Under the pieces are notes generated by a model. It was not told the origin of the DNA. It worked only from the letters and a program-made list of their open reading frames with translations, and ran no database searches. Below are positions 28,767 through 36,080 of a DNA stretch of 64,000 bases, piece after piece (positions within the stretch are counted from its first letter, which is position 1; every line of letters begins with the position of its first letter). The stretch comes from Streptomyces sp. SID9727 (GTDB taxonomy: Bacteria; Actinomycetota; Actinomycetes; Streptomycetales; Streptomycetaceae). Both the position numbers and the translations under genes were made by a program. The stretch lies in NCBI RefSeq assembly GCF_010550605.1, contig NZ_JAAGNI010000345.1, positions 41,410 to 105,409 of the forward strand. The letters are read 5' to 3'.

Positions 28767-28984
28767 CACAGAACCTTTCTTTCGCACCGGCACCGATCGG
28801 CTCAGTGCCGCGCGCTCCTGTACCCGCTGTCACCCCCGGCACTCCTCGCGCGGGCGATCGAGTGCCGGGGGAGTGGCCTTGAGCGCGAGAGCGGCCGACG
28901 GCGACAGACGTGTCGACGTCCGGACCGGGAACGACGCAGGGTCCCACCCGGCGCTTACCCGTCATGAAGGCACGTCGGACCTGG

Positions 28985-29869
28985 TCACGGCACCTCGAAG
29001 CGGGTGAGGGCCAGCGCCTTGTCCACCCGGGCGGCGGCCAAGTCGTCGTGGCGGATCACGAAACTCGTGCAGTACTCCTCGTAGGCCCGCGCTTCTCCGG
29101 CGAGCGATATCCATTCGCTCGCCATCCGGTGCTTCTCCTCCTCCAGACGCGCATACCACTGAGCGATCGGTATGGCGGGTATCTCACCTGCCTTCTCGCG
29201 TCCCGCGAGGGTCTGCTCCGCGATGCTGTTGATCACCTCGTCATCGGCATAACCGCCGATGGCAATGCCGGAGCGGGGCGGCCAGAGTTCGTGTGCCAGA
29301 GCCCGGAGCTCGGCCAGGTGCGGCAGATCACGTTCCATGAACCCAGCCAACCGCTGCTGGAAGGGTGACATGTCCTCCCAGTCGAGATCCTCCCAGAACT
29401 CGTGCCAGTCCTCGTCACCCTCCTGGAGCCACAGAGGCAGCTCGGCTTCGAGCCCGGCGCCCACGTCGGACTTCTCGCGGACATGCGCGGAGCCGGGGGC
29501 TTCCGCGACCGAGGTCTCCGTGCCGGGCGGTACGTACACGACTCGCGCGTACCTGCCGGAACTGTCCCCACAGTCCCTCTCCTGGTGCACGAAGAAGAGC
29601 AGCGTCCCGTCCTCGGGCAGGCCGAAACCGTCGACTCCCGGCAGCGCTCCACAATCGACGGAGAGGAGCAAGGGCAACGGTGTGTCCCCGGCGGACGGCC
29701 ACTCCATACCCACCGGCAGTCTCGGCACCCCACCGAGCTGCCCGACCACCGGACCACGACCCGCGGACAAGCCGATCGACAGTCGGAGGTGCTGCCGGAA
29801 TCGGCTGATCTCGTCGTCCGGGATGCCCAACTCAAGCGCCGCCCGCCGAAACTCTCCCTGATGATCCAT
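28985..29869 (-). CDS. DUF1963 (YwqG-like) protein
   Basis: 294 residues. The pattern SRFRQHLRLSIGL, GGVPRLPVGMEWPS, LPLLLSVDCGALPG, DGTLLFFVHQERD, ARVVYVP is that of DUF1963/YwqG proteins, a beta-sandwich family of unknown function common in multi-copy regions of Streptomyces. ATG at 29869 (MDHQGEFRR) is assumed; it has no clear ribosome site. The neighbouring gene on the same strand is a quinone oxidoreductase 45 bases upstream. Confidence 0.75.
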   Translation of the reverse strand: MDHQGEFRRAALELGIPDDEISRFRQHLRLSIGLSAGRGPVVGQLGGVPRLPVGMEWPSAGDTPLPLLLSVDCGALPGVDGFGLPEDGTLLFFVHQERDCGDSSGRYARVVYVPPGTETSVAEAPGSAHVREKSDVGAGLEAELPLWLQEGDEDWHEFWEDLDWEDMSPFQQRLAGFMERDLPHLAELRALAHELWPPRSGIAIGGYADDEVINSIAEQTLAGREKAGEIPAIPIAQWYARLEEEKHRMASEWISLAGEARAYEEYCTSFVIRHDDLAAARVDKALALTRFEVP

Positions 29870-29914
29870 GGCCAAAAGATAAGGATCGGCCGTCGACGCT
29901 GTACACCGGGGCGG

Positions 29915-30931
29915 TCAACGCCAGGGGTCGAGGGCCAGCTTGCCCCGGGTCCGGCCCGCTGCGAGTTGCTGAAGCGCCCTCGCTCCTTCGGCCAGGGGGC
30001 GCACCCGGGGAGTGCCGGGCGGATAGACGCCTTGGGTGATGAGGGCATCGAGCTCGACGAGCAGGGACCGGTAGAGGGCGGGGGCCGCGACCGCCAGAGC
30101 ACCGATGTGCAGGCCCTGGATCCGGACCTGGTGGGTGAAGACCAGGCCGTGTGTCGTCACGGTGGCGTCACCGGACGCGGCACCGAACACGACGACACGA
30201 CCGGTGAACGGCTTCGCGGCCGACAGGCTGGCGTCGAACGTCGCCCGCCCCACCGATTCCAGGACCAGATCGACGCCACCGGTCAGGCGGACGATCTCCT
30301 CGGCCAGCTCGGGGTGGCGGCTGTTCACCACCTCGTCGGCGCCCAGCGCCTTGACGGTGTCGTGCTTCTCCGGCGAGGCCGTGGCGATCACCCGCGCACC
30401 GTAGTGCCGGGCCAGGCGCACGGCGGCCTGCCCGACGCCGCCGGCCGCCGCGTGCACGAGCACCGTCTCACCCGGCTCGATCCCGCCCAATGGCTTCAGC
30501 GCCGCCAACGCGGTGGCCCAGTTCAGCACCAGGCCGAGCGCCTGCGCATCGTTCCAGCCCGATGGCACGGGCAGGACCCCACCGGCCGGCATCGTCATGT
30601 ACTGCGCGAAGGCGCCCGGGCCCGCTCCCACGACGTGGGTGCCGAGCGGCAGCGGATCCCCGACGTCCGCGCCGACCGCGACGATCTCGCCGGCGGCCTC
30701 GAACCCTGCCACATAGGGTGCCCGCGGACCTCCTCCGTAGAGGCCGCGGGCCTGCATGACGTCGGCGAAATTGACTCCGGCGGCGCCGACGCGGATCAGG
30801 TACTCGTCGGGCCCCGGGGCGGGGCGGCGGTGGTCGGTGGCGAGAGCAAGGTCTTCCGGCCCACGGTGCGATCGCTGTACCAGGGCTCGCATGGTCTGCG
30901 CGGCGGTGTCGTTCCGTTCGTTGGTGTCCAT
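29915..30931 (-). CDS. Zinc-independent quinone oxidoreductase (MDR family)
   Basis: 338 residues. The N-terminal GroES-like domain (ALVQRSHRGPEDLAL, VGAAGVNFADVMQARGLYGG) and the nucleotide-binding segment VLVHAAAGGVGQAAVRLARHYGARVIATA define an NADPH:quinone oxidoreductase-like enzyme lacking zinc-ligand cysteines. It likely reduces quinones or enones. ATG at 30931 lies 57 bases after the stop of a MerR regulator gene, with a MerR-type promoter in between, so it is the probable target of that regulator. Confidence 0.88.
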   Translation of the reverse strand: MDTNERNDTAAQTMRALVQRSHRGPEDLALATDHRRPAPGPDEYLIRVGAAGVNFADVMQARGLYGGGPRAPYVAGFEAAGEIVAVGADVGDPLPLGTHVVGAGPGAFAQYMTMPAGGVLPVPSGWNDAQALGLVLNWATALAALKPLGGIEPGETVLVHAAAGGVGQAAVRLARHYGARVIATASPEKHDTVKALGADEVVNSRHPELAEEIVRLTGGVDLVLESVGRATFDASLSAAKPFTGRVVVFGAASGDATVTTHGLVFTHQVRIQGLHIGALAVAAPALYRSLLVELDALITQGVYPPGTPRVRPLAEGARALQQLAAGRTRGKLALDPWR

Positions 30932-30939
30932 GGATCGAC

Positions 30940-30970
30940 CGTAGGAACCTGCCACTTGTGGCAAGGTCAA
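30940..30970 (-). promoter_or_regulatory. MerR-type promoter/operator
   Basis: On the minus strand TTGACC (30965-30970) is followed after a 19-base spacer by CCTACG (30940-30945). The spacer contains a dyad ACCTTGCCAC-AA-GTGGCAGGT (one base bulged). An over-long spacer filled with a dyad is the hallmark of promoters activated by MerR proteins through DNA distortion. The MerR gene directly upstream is the obvious regulator. Confidence 0.7.
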
Positions 30971-30988
30971 GGGGACGCCGGTGAACGG

Positions 30989-31354
30989 TCAGAGATCGGC
31001 CCGGCGAGCCGCGCGCAGGTATGCGTCGAGTGCCGTCTGCTGAGCGCTGAGCACGGCGATCCGAGCGGCGAGCCGATCGCGGAAGTCGCCGACCTCGTGC
31101 AGGAACTCCGCGCGCGTCACCTGGGCGCCCGCACCGGATCCGTCGGTGAGGCCGGGCAGAGCGTCCCTGACCAACCTCACGGGCAACCCGGACTCCAGCA
31201 GTGACCGGATGACGAGCACCCGGTCGATCGTGGTCTGGCAGTAGTCGCGGAACCCGTTGCCGAGCCGCCCCGGGACGATCAACCCCTCGTCCTCGTAGTG
31301 CCGCAACGACCGCGCACTCACACCGCTGACGGTGGAAGCCTCACTGATCTTCAT
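30989..31354 (-). CDS. MerR family regulator
   Basis: 121 residues. MKISEASTVSGVSARSLRHYEDEGLIVPGRLGNGFRDY is the winged helix of the MerR family, followed by a dimerisation coiled coil (FRDRLAARIAVLSAQQTALDAYL). There is no cysteine-rich metal site, so an organic or redox signal is likely. The frame extends far upstream without homology; ATG at 31354 is the natural start. It precedes and probably activates the quinone oxidoreductase gene. Confidence 0.88.
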   Translation of the reverse strand: MKISEASTVSGVSARSLRHYEDEGLIVPGRLGNGFRDYCQTTIDRVLVIRSLLESGLPVRLVRDALPGLTDGSGAGAQVTRAEFLHEVGDFRDRLAARIAVLSAQQTALDAYLRAARRADL

Positions 31355-31651
31355 GCCCGTGTCCAACGCCCCAACCCATCGGAATCTTCCGGGCGACGAG
31401 AATCGAAGGCCCCGCACCGGCCCGTTGCCTCGCGCTACTGAGGCGTTGTCAGCTGCCCCTGTAAACAGCACTCGTGGCGGGCATCGCCTCGAACGCCCTC
31501 TGTTCGCGCGGCCGATCGCTGCTCGTCGCTGACGTTGATGATCCAGAAGATGGGCAGTACCCCCTGTAGCACGCATATTCGAGGCACAATCGCTCCGTCC
31601 CGGGCGCAACGTCACTGACGAAGTGCCCCTCCGCTGCCTTGGAGTGCTCCC
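31355..31651. other. Intergenic region upstream of MFS gene
   Basis: 297 bases between the divergent MerR and MFS genes. No remnant gene was seen. The stretch at 31530-31610 is less GC-rich than its surroundings and probably carries the MFS promoter, but no clear -35/-10 pair could be chosen. Confidence 0.35.
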
Positions 31652-32872
31652 ATGTCCGCCCCACTCGCACCGCCGCCCGCCAACCCCGGCACCGCCCGCG
31701 CCGGACGGCTTCCGGCCGTCGTGCTCATGGCCGGCAGCTGCCTGCCCGTCCTCGGCGCGGTACTCCTCGCCCCTGTGCTCCCCCGCATGCAGGACCACTT
31801 CGACAGCGTGCCGGGAAGCGAAGCGCTGGTCCCCGTCGTGCTCACCGTCCCCGCGCTCGCCCTCGCACTGCTCGCCCCGTTCGCCGGAATGATCGTGGAC
31901 CGGCTCGGCCGCAAACGCCTGCTCGTCGTCGCCACCGCCCTCTACGCGCTGTTCGGAACGGCCCCCCTGTGGCTGGACTCGCTCCACGCCATCCTGATCA
32001 GCCGCGTCCTCGTGGGCATAGCCGAGGCGGCGATCATGACCGCCTGCACCACCCTCATCGGCGACTACTACAGCGGTGAACTCCGCGACCGCTACCTGGC
32101 CCTGCAAACCATGTGCGCGGCCGCCTCGGCCACCGTCTTCTTCGTACTCGGCGGGGCCCTCGGGGCCGCCGACTGGCGCGCCCCCTTCTGGCTCTACGCC
32201 GTCGGACTGCTCGTCGCGCCCCTCATGGCCCGCGCCCTTCCCGCGCCCCTTCCGCCGACGCCCGACAGAGCGGCGGAGGTACCGCTCCCGAGACGTCCGT
32301 TCCCCGTCCGGCGTATGGCCGGCATCTGCCTCCTCACGGTTTTCGGCGCCGTTGTCTTCTACACCGTCCCCGTCGAGATGGCCTACCTCCTCGACGACCT
32401 GGGAACCGACTCCACCGCCACCATCGGCGCCGTCACCGCGGTGGCCAGCGCCGCCACCGTCCTCGGCTCCGTCCTGTTCACCCGTCTCTCCCCGGATCAC
32501 CGCCACCGCCTGCCCGTTCTGTTCGCCCTGTGCGCCGCGGGCTTCGTGCTGATGGGGCTCGCCGACGGGCTCCCTCTCCTCATCGCCGGCGCCGTCATCA
32601 ACTGCGTCGGTACCGGTCTGCTGCTGCCTGCGCTGGTCACCAAGGCCATGTCCCTCCTGCAGTTCGCGGACCGGGGACGCGGTATGGGCCTGTGGACCGC
32701 GGCCTTCTTCCTCGGCGAGTTCCTCTGCCCCCTGATCCTTCTGGCGGCCAAGAAACCGGCGGGCGGCCTCGCCACCGCCGTAGCCCTCCTCGGAGCGGCA
32801 ACCGCCCTCCTTGCCGCGGCGCTGTTCACCACCGCCCGCCGACCCGCGCTCGGCGGGGTGCAGACCGACTGA
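31652..32872 (+). CDS. MFS transporter
   Basis: 406 residues with about 12 membrane helices. After helix 2 stands GMIVDRLGRKRLLV, the MFS signature A (GxxxDRxGRR). Helix 5 region FFVLGGALGAADWRAPFWLYA resembles drug and metabolite exporters. GGAG lies seven bases before the ATG at 31652. It ends six bases before the convergent TetR gene. Substrate unknown. Confidence 0.85.
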   Translation: MSAPLAPPPANPGTARAGRLPAVVLMAGSCLPVLGAVLLAPVLPRMQDHFDSVPGSEALVPVVLTVPALALALLAPFAGMIVDRLGRKRLLVVATALYALFGTAPLWLDSLHAILISRVLVGIAEAAIMTACTTLIGDYYSGELRDRYLALQTMCAAASATVFFVLGGALGAADWRAPFWLYAVGLLVAPLMARALPAPLPPTPDRAAEVPLPRRPFPVRRMAGICLLTVFGAVVFYTVPVEMAYLLDDLGTDSTATIGAVTAVASAATVLGSVLFTRLSPDHRHRLPVLFALCAAGFVLMGLADGLPLLIAGAVINCVGTGLLLPALVTKAMSLLQFADRGRGMGLWTAAFFLGEFLCPLILLAAKKPAGGLATAVALLGAATALLAAALFTTARRPALGGVQTD

Positions 32873-32878
32873 CCGGCG

Positions 32879-33466
32879 TCAGACGGAAAGGAGCACGGCC
32901 AGTAGCCGCCGCGTGGTCGCCGCGGAGTCCGTGGTCTGTCCGGGGCTGCCGGTCATCAGCAGGTGGTGGGTCGTGCCGACGAGCGCGAGCGCGATGGTGG
33001 CGGCGTCGCTGCGGGCAGGGACCCGGCCGATGCGCTGTTCCGCCTGAAGGTACGCGGTGACGGCATGCTGGATCGCCTCGAACGCGGGCGCGCCGGACTG
33101 CAGACCGTCGCGCGTGTGCGACGCGGCCGCAGGGCGGGTCATCGCCAGGCCCGCCACCGCGGGCGGCAGCGAGTCCATCAGCGTCTGGATGACCTCCTGG
33201 AGGTTCTCCGCGACCGTGGCGCGGCCCGCCTTGGCCCGCAGCGCCTCCGCCTGGCGGGCGCTGCGGGCGAAGCGGTCCAGGACCAGCTCGGCGACGAACT
33301 CGTCCAGGCCGGCGAAGTGCGTGTGCAACACCCCCTTGGCGCAGCCCGCCTCCGTGGTGACCGCCCGACTGGTCAGAGAGGCGGCGCCGTCGCGGGCCAC
33401 CACCCGTTCCGCGGCCGCGAACAGCCGCTCGCGCAGATCCGGAATCGCGACTCCACGAGGTGACAC
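32879..33466 (-). CDS. TetR family regulator
   Basis: 195 residues. Helix-turn-helix: LTSRAVTTEAGCAKGVLHTHFAGLDEFVAEL. The C-terminal half is helical with TIALALVGTTHHLLM near the end. GTG at 33466 is chosen because AAAGGAAGG precedes it; the ATG-type extension to 33526 would run through the operator region. Divergent from a methyltransferase gene, with two palindromic operators between, so it should repress that gene and itself. Confidence 0.9.
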   Translation of the reverse strand: MSPRGVAIPDLRERLFAAAERVVARDGAASLTSRAVTTEAGCAKGVLHTHFAGLDEFVAELVLDRFARSARQAEALRAKAGRATVAENLQEVIQTLMDSLPPAVAGLAMTRPAAASHTRDGLQSGAPAFEAIQHAVTAYLQAEQRIGRVPARSDAATIALALVGTTHHLLMTGSPGQTTDSAATTRRLLAVLLSV

Positions 33467-33489
33467 AACAGCCCCTTCCTTTCGGCCCG

Positions 33490-33533
33490 TTGCAACTATG
33501 GGCGTTCGCCCATACTCTTTGGGCACTTGCCCA
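33490..33533 (+). promoter_or_regulatory. Methyltransferase promoter with tandem TetR operators
   Basis: TTGCAA (33490-33495) and TACTCT (33513-33518) are 17 bases apart. The spacer is filled by the palindrome TATGGGCG-TT-CGCCCATA (33497-33514), and a second palindrome TGGGCA-CT-TGCCCA lies at 33520-33533 over the expected start of transcription. Their centres are 21 bases apart, two helical turns, so both dimers would sit on one face of the DNA. Confidence 0.7.
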
Positions 33534-33582
33534 TTCTAGGGTCGGGGGTGCATTGTCGCGCCCGGCGGGACGGAGGTCAACC

Positions 33583-34434
33583 ATGGGGCAGTTCGCCAAC
33601 ACCGCGCAGGCCGAGGCGTGGAACGGGTACGAGGGTGCGCAGTGGGCCCGCAGCCAGGAGCGCTGGGACGCTGTCAACGACGGGTTCAACCAGCCCCTGC
33701 TGGATGCCGCGGTCATCGCCGGGGCCGACGCGGTCCTGGATGTGGGCTGCGGAACGGGCCGTACCACCCGCCTCGCCGCCCGTCGCGCCGCACGCGGCCG
33801 GGTGCTCGGCCTGGACCTTTCGGGGCCGATGCTGGGCAGCGCCCGTGAAAGCGCCGTGCGCGAAGGGGTCGCGAATGTGGCCTTCATGCAGGGCGATGCG
33901 CAGGTTCACCCGCTGGACGGCGGGGCGTTCGATGCGGTCATCAGCCGCTACGGAATGACCTTCTTCGGCGACCCGGTCGCCGCGTTCGCCAACCTCCGCC
34001 GCGCGCTTCGGCCCGGCGGCCGGCTGGCGTTCATCTGTGCGGCCGAGGCGGAGGCTCAGGAATGGCTCGCCGCGCTGGCCTCGCTCAAGGACATCCTTCC
34101 GCTCGGGGGGTTCGGGAACGCCGACGGGCCCGGCATGTTCTCCCTCGCCGATCCCGGCCGCGTCCGGGCACTACTTGCCGGGGGCGGGTTCGAGGAAGCG
34201 CATGTGCGGCGCACCGAAGCGATGGGGAAGTGGGGCGCCGACGCCGCGGACGCCGCGGCGTTCCTGCTGGACTCCGGCCCCGTACGCCACCTGCTGGACC
34301 AGGTGGCCCAGCCCGCGCGGGAAGCGGCGCGACAGGTGCTGACGGCCGCCCTGCGGCGCCACGAGACGGACCACGGGGTGCGGATGCGCAGCAGCTCCTG
34401 GCTGGTCACCGCCCGTCGTCCGGTACACGGCTGA
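33583..34434 (+). CDS. Class I SAM-dependent methyltransferase
   Basis: 283 residues. AVLDVGCGTGRTTRLAARR is the SAM-binding motif I, GLDLSGPML motif II and FDAVISRYGMTFFGDP the post-II region, followed by LRPGGRLAFI. The family methylates small molecules or lipids; the substrate is not evident. GGAGG (33572-33576) precedes the ATG at 33583. Controlled by the divergent TetR regulator through the operators at 33497-33533. Confidence 0.88.
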   Translation: MGQFANTAQAEAWNGYEGAQWARSQERWDAVNDGFNQPLLDAAVIAGADAVLDVGCGTGRTTRLAARRAARGRVLGLDLSGPMLGSARESAVREGVANVAFMQGDAQVHPLDGGAFDAVISRYGMTFFGDPVAAFANLRRALRPGGRLAFICAAEAEAQEWLAALASLKDILPLGGFGNADGPGMFSLADPGRVRALLAGGGFEEAHVRRTEAMGKWGADAADAAAFLLDSGPVRHLLDQVAQPAREAARQVLTAALRRHETDHGVRMRSSSWLVTARRPVHG

Positions 34435-34525
34435 GCCCGGTTCGGATACGCGGGTGCCGCGGGACGGGGTGGAGCGGTGCTGCGGGGGCCGGGACGCGTG
34501 CGGGGCGGCGCGGGCCGGCGGACCG

Positions 34526-34800
34526 TCATCCGGTGTCGCGGCATCCGGCAGGGACGAGGGCGACCATGTGCTTGGCGTAGGACTGGCCGTAGTCGGGGCC
34601 GGTGATGCGGAGGTTTCCGATGGCGCGCATCAGCCTGTAGGCGGTGGCACAAGGGGGCATCCCGTCCTCGGTGGCGCAGGCGTCCAGCAGCGTCGCGCAG
34701 GCCGGTACCAGGGTGTCGAGCATGAGGGCGTGCAGGTTCTCCAGTCCAGGTCCTCCCGACCCCAGCGCCGCGCCGAGGCCGTGCTTGGTCACCCATGCCG
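34526..34800 (-). pseudogene. Remnant of a TetR-type regulator (C-terminal part)
   Basis: The translated stretch HGLGAALGSGGPGLENLHAL, LVPACATLLDACATEDGMPP and YRLMRAIGNLRI follows the ligand-binding half of SbtR-like TetR proteins (helices with ACxxLLDAG, then a DLLRAxGNL helix). No helix-turn-helix is present upstream, because the coding stretch runs into the end of the flavoprotein gene region. Probably a truncated regulator left at the border of the biosynthetic cluster. The rest of 34435-34856 shows nothing else. Confidence 0.5.
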
Positions 34801-34856
34801 TTTTCGCACGTGCGGGCACGCCTCAGGGCAGCCGGTGGGGCCGACAGGCCGGCTCG

Positions 34857-36071
34857 TCATACCGGTCGGTGCATGGCTTCGATCGCCGGCGAGAGGCGGG
34901 TGGCGATTGCGGTGGTGGTGCGGAGGAGGGGAGTGGCCATGATCCGGGCGACGCTGGTGCGGCCGGAGATGTAGGCGTCGAGGCGGCGCCAGGCGGGAGG
35001 CAGACGGGTCAAGGCGGTGTGCACGAGGCGGGGGTTGCGGACGAAGAGGTTCATCAAAGTGCTGCTGGCCTCCATCTCGACGCCGAGGACTTCGGCGATC
35101 TGCCACCCGTAGTCACCGGTGACAGCGTCGACCTCCTCCTCGGGGGCGTCCATGAGGCGGGCGGCGGCCCTGCCCGCGAGATCGCCCGAGCGCAGTGCGT
35201 AGGAGATGCCCTCGCGGGACCAGTGGTCGACGAGGGCGGCGGCGTCGCCCGCTACGAGAACACGGCCCCGTGCCAGGGGCGAGTCGGAGCGGCGGCACCG
35301 GGTCAGGTGACCGGTGTCGTGGAGCGGGCGGGAGCCGGCCAGGCCCTGACGGCTGAGGAAGTCCTCCTTGTACGCGCGCAGTGCTGTGGGGTTCCCGCGC
35401 GCCGCGACCACTCCGGCGGTGCAGACATCCCCCTTCGGGAACACCCATCCGAAGGAGCCCGGCAGCGGACCCCACTCCATGAGCGCACGCCCCTGCCACC
35501 GGGCCGCGGCCACGTCCGAGACCGGGACCTCGACTTCGAGCGCCAGATCGACCTGGGCGCAGCGCACTCCGACGTACCGGGCGACTCTGCCGGCACTGCC
35601 GTCCGCACCGACGACGGCTCGCGCCCGCAACGTGTCGCCGCGCCCGGTCCGTACGGTGACCGTGTCGCCTTCCTGCTCCAGGGAGGTGACCGCGGTGCAG
35701 TCGTCGACCTGTGCTCCCGCGGTCGCGGCGGCCTCCGTCAGCGCCGCGTCGAGTTCGCTGCGGTAGACCAGGGCGCAGGTGGGGGTGGAGCAGCTGAGTG
35801 TGTGTTCGGCGTGCCCGTTGTGGGAGAACGTGAACCGGTCGGCCGTGTCGCGGATGTTGAGGGGCAGGTCGGGGGGCAGGGCGGCGAGGGAGGCGCCGAT
35901 GAGGCCGCCGCCGCAGGTCTTGTAGCGAGGGATCGAGGCGCGTTCCAGCAGGAGAGTCGTGCAGCCGCTGCGGGCGGCGACGCGGGCGGCGGTGGCACCG
36001 GCCGGCCCCGCCCCGATCACGATCACGTCCCATACGGCGCGCGGGCGGGCGGAAGTGTGCGCAGGAGTCAT
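34857..36071 (-). CDS. Geranylgeranyl-reductase-family FAD oxidoreductase
   Basis: 404 residues. WDVIVIGAGPAGATAARVAARSG is the FAD-binding N-terminus, PRYKTCGGGL the conserved Cys motif of geranylgeranyl reductases, and VLVAGDAAALVDHWSREGISYAL the second FAD motif. Such enzymes saturate prenyl double bonds or oxidise related isoprenoids. ATG at 36071 lies only 10 bases after the PKS stop with AGGTG between, so the two are translationally coupled. With the prenyl synthase and terpene synthase upstream, an isoprenoid substrate is likely. Confidence 0.87.
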   Translation of the reverse strand: MTPAHTSARPRAVWDVIVIGAGPAGATAARVAARSGCTTLLLERASIPRYKTCGGGLIGASLAALPPDLPLNIRDTADRFTFSHNGHAEHTLSCSTPTCALVYRSELDAALTEAAATAGAQVDDCTAVTSLEQEGDTVTVRTGRGDTLRARAVVGADGSAGRVARYVGVRCAQVDLALEVEVPVSDVAAARWQGRALMEWGPLPGSFGWVFPKGDVCTAGVVAARGNPTALRAYKEDFLSRQGLAGSRPLHDTGHLTRCRRSDSPLARGRVLVAGDAAALVDHWSREGISYALRSGDLAGRAAARLMDAPEEEVDAVTGDYGWQIAEVLGVEMEASSTLMNLFVRNPRLVHTALTRLPPAWRRLDAYISGRTSVARIMATPLLRTTTAIATRLSPAIEAMHRPV

Positions 36072-36080
36072 GGCAGGCAC

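Noticed and set aside
30989..32506. 505-codon frame in phase with the MerR gene
   Set aside because: Only the last 121 codons show homology. The upstream part is antisense to the MFS gene and crosses the intergenic region.
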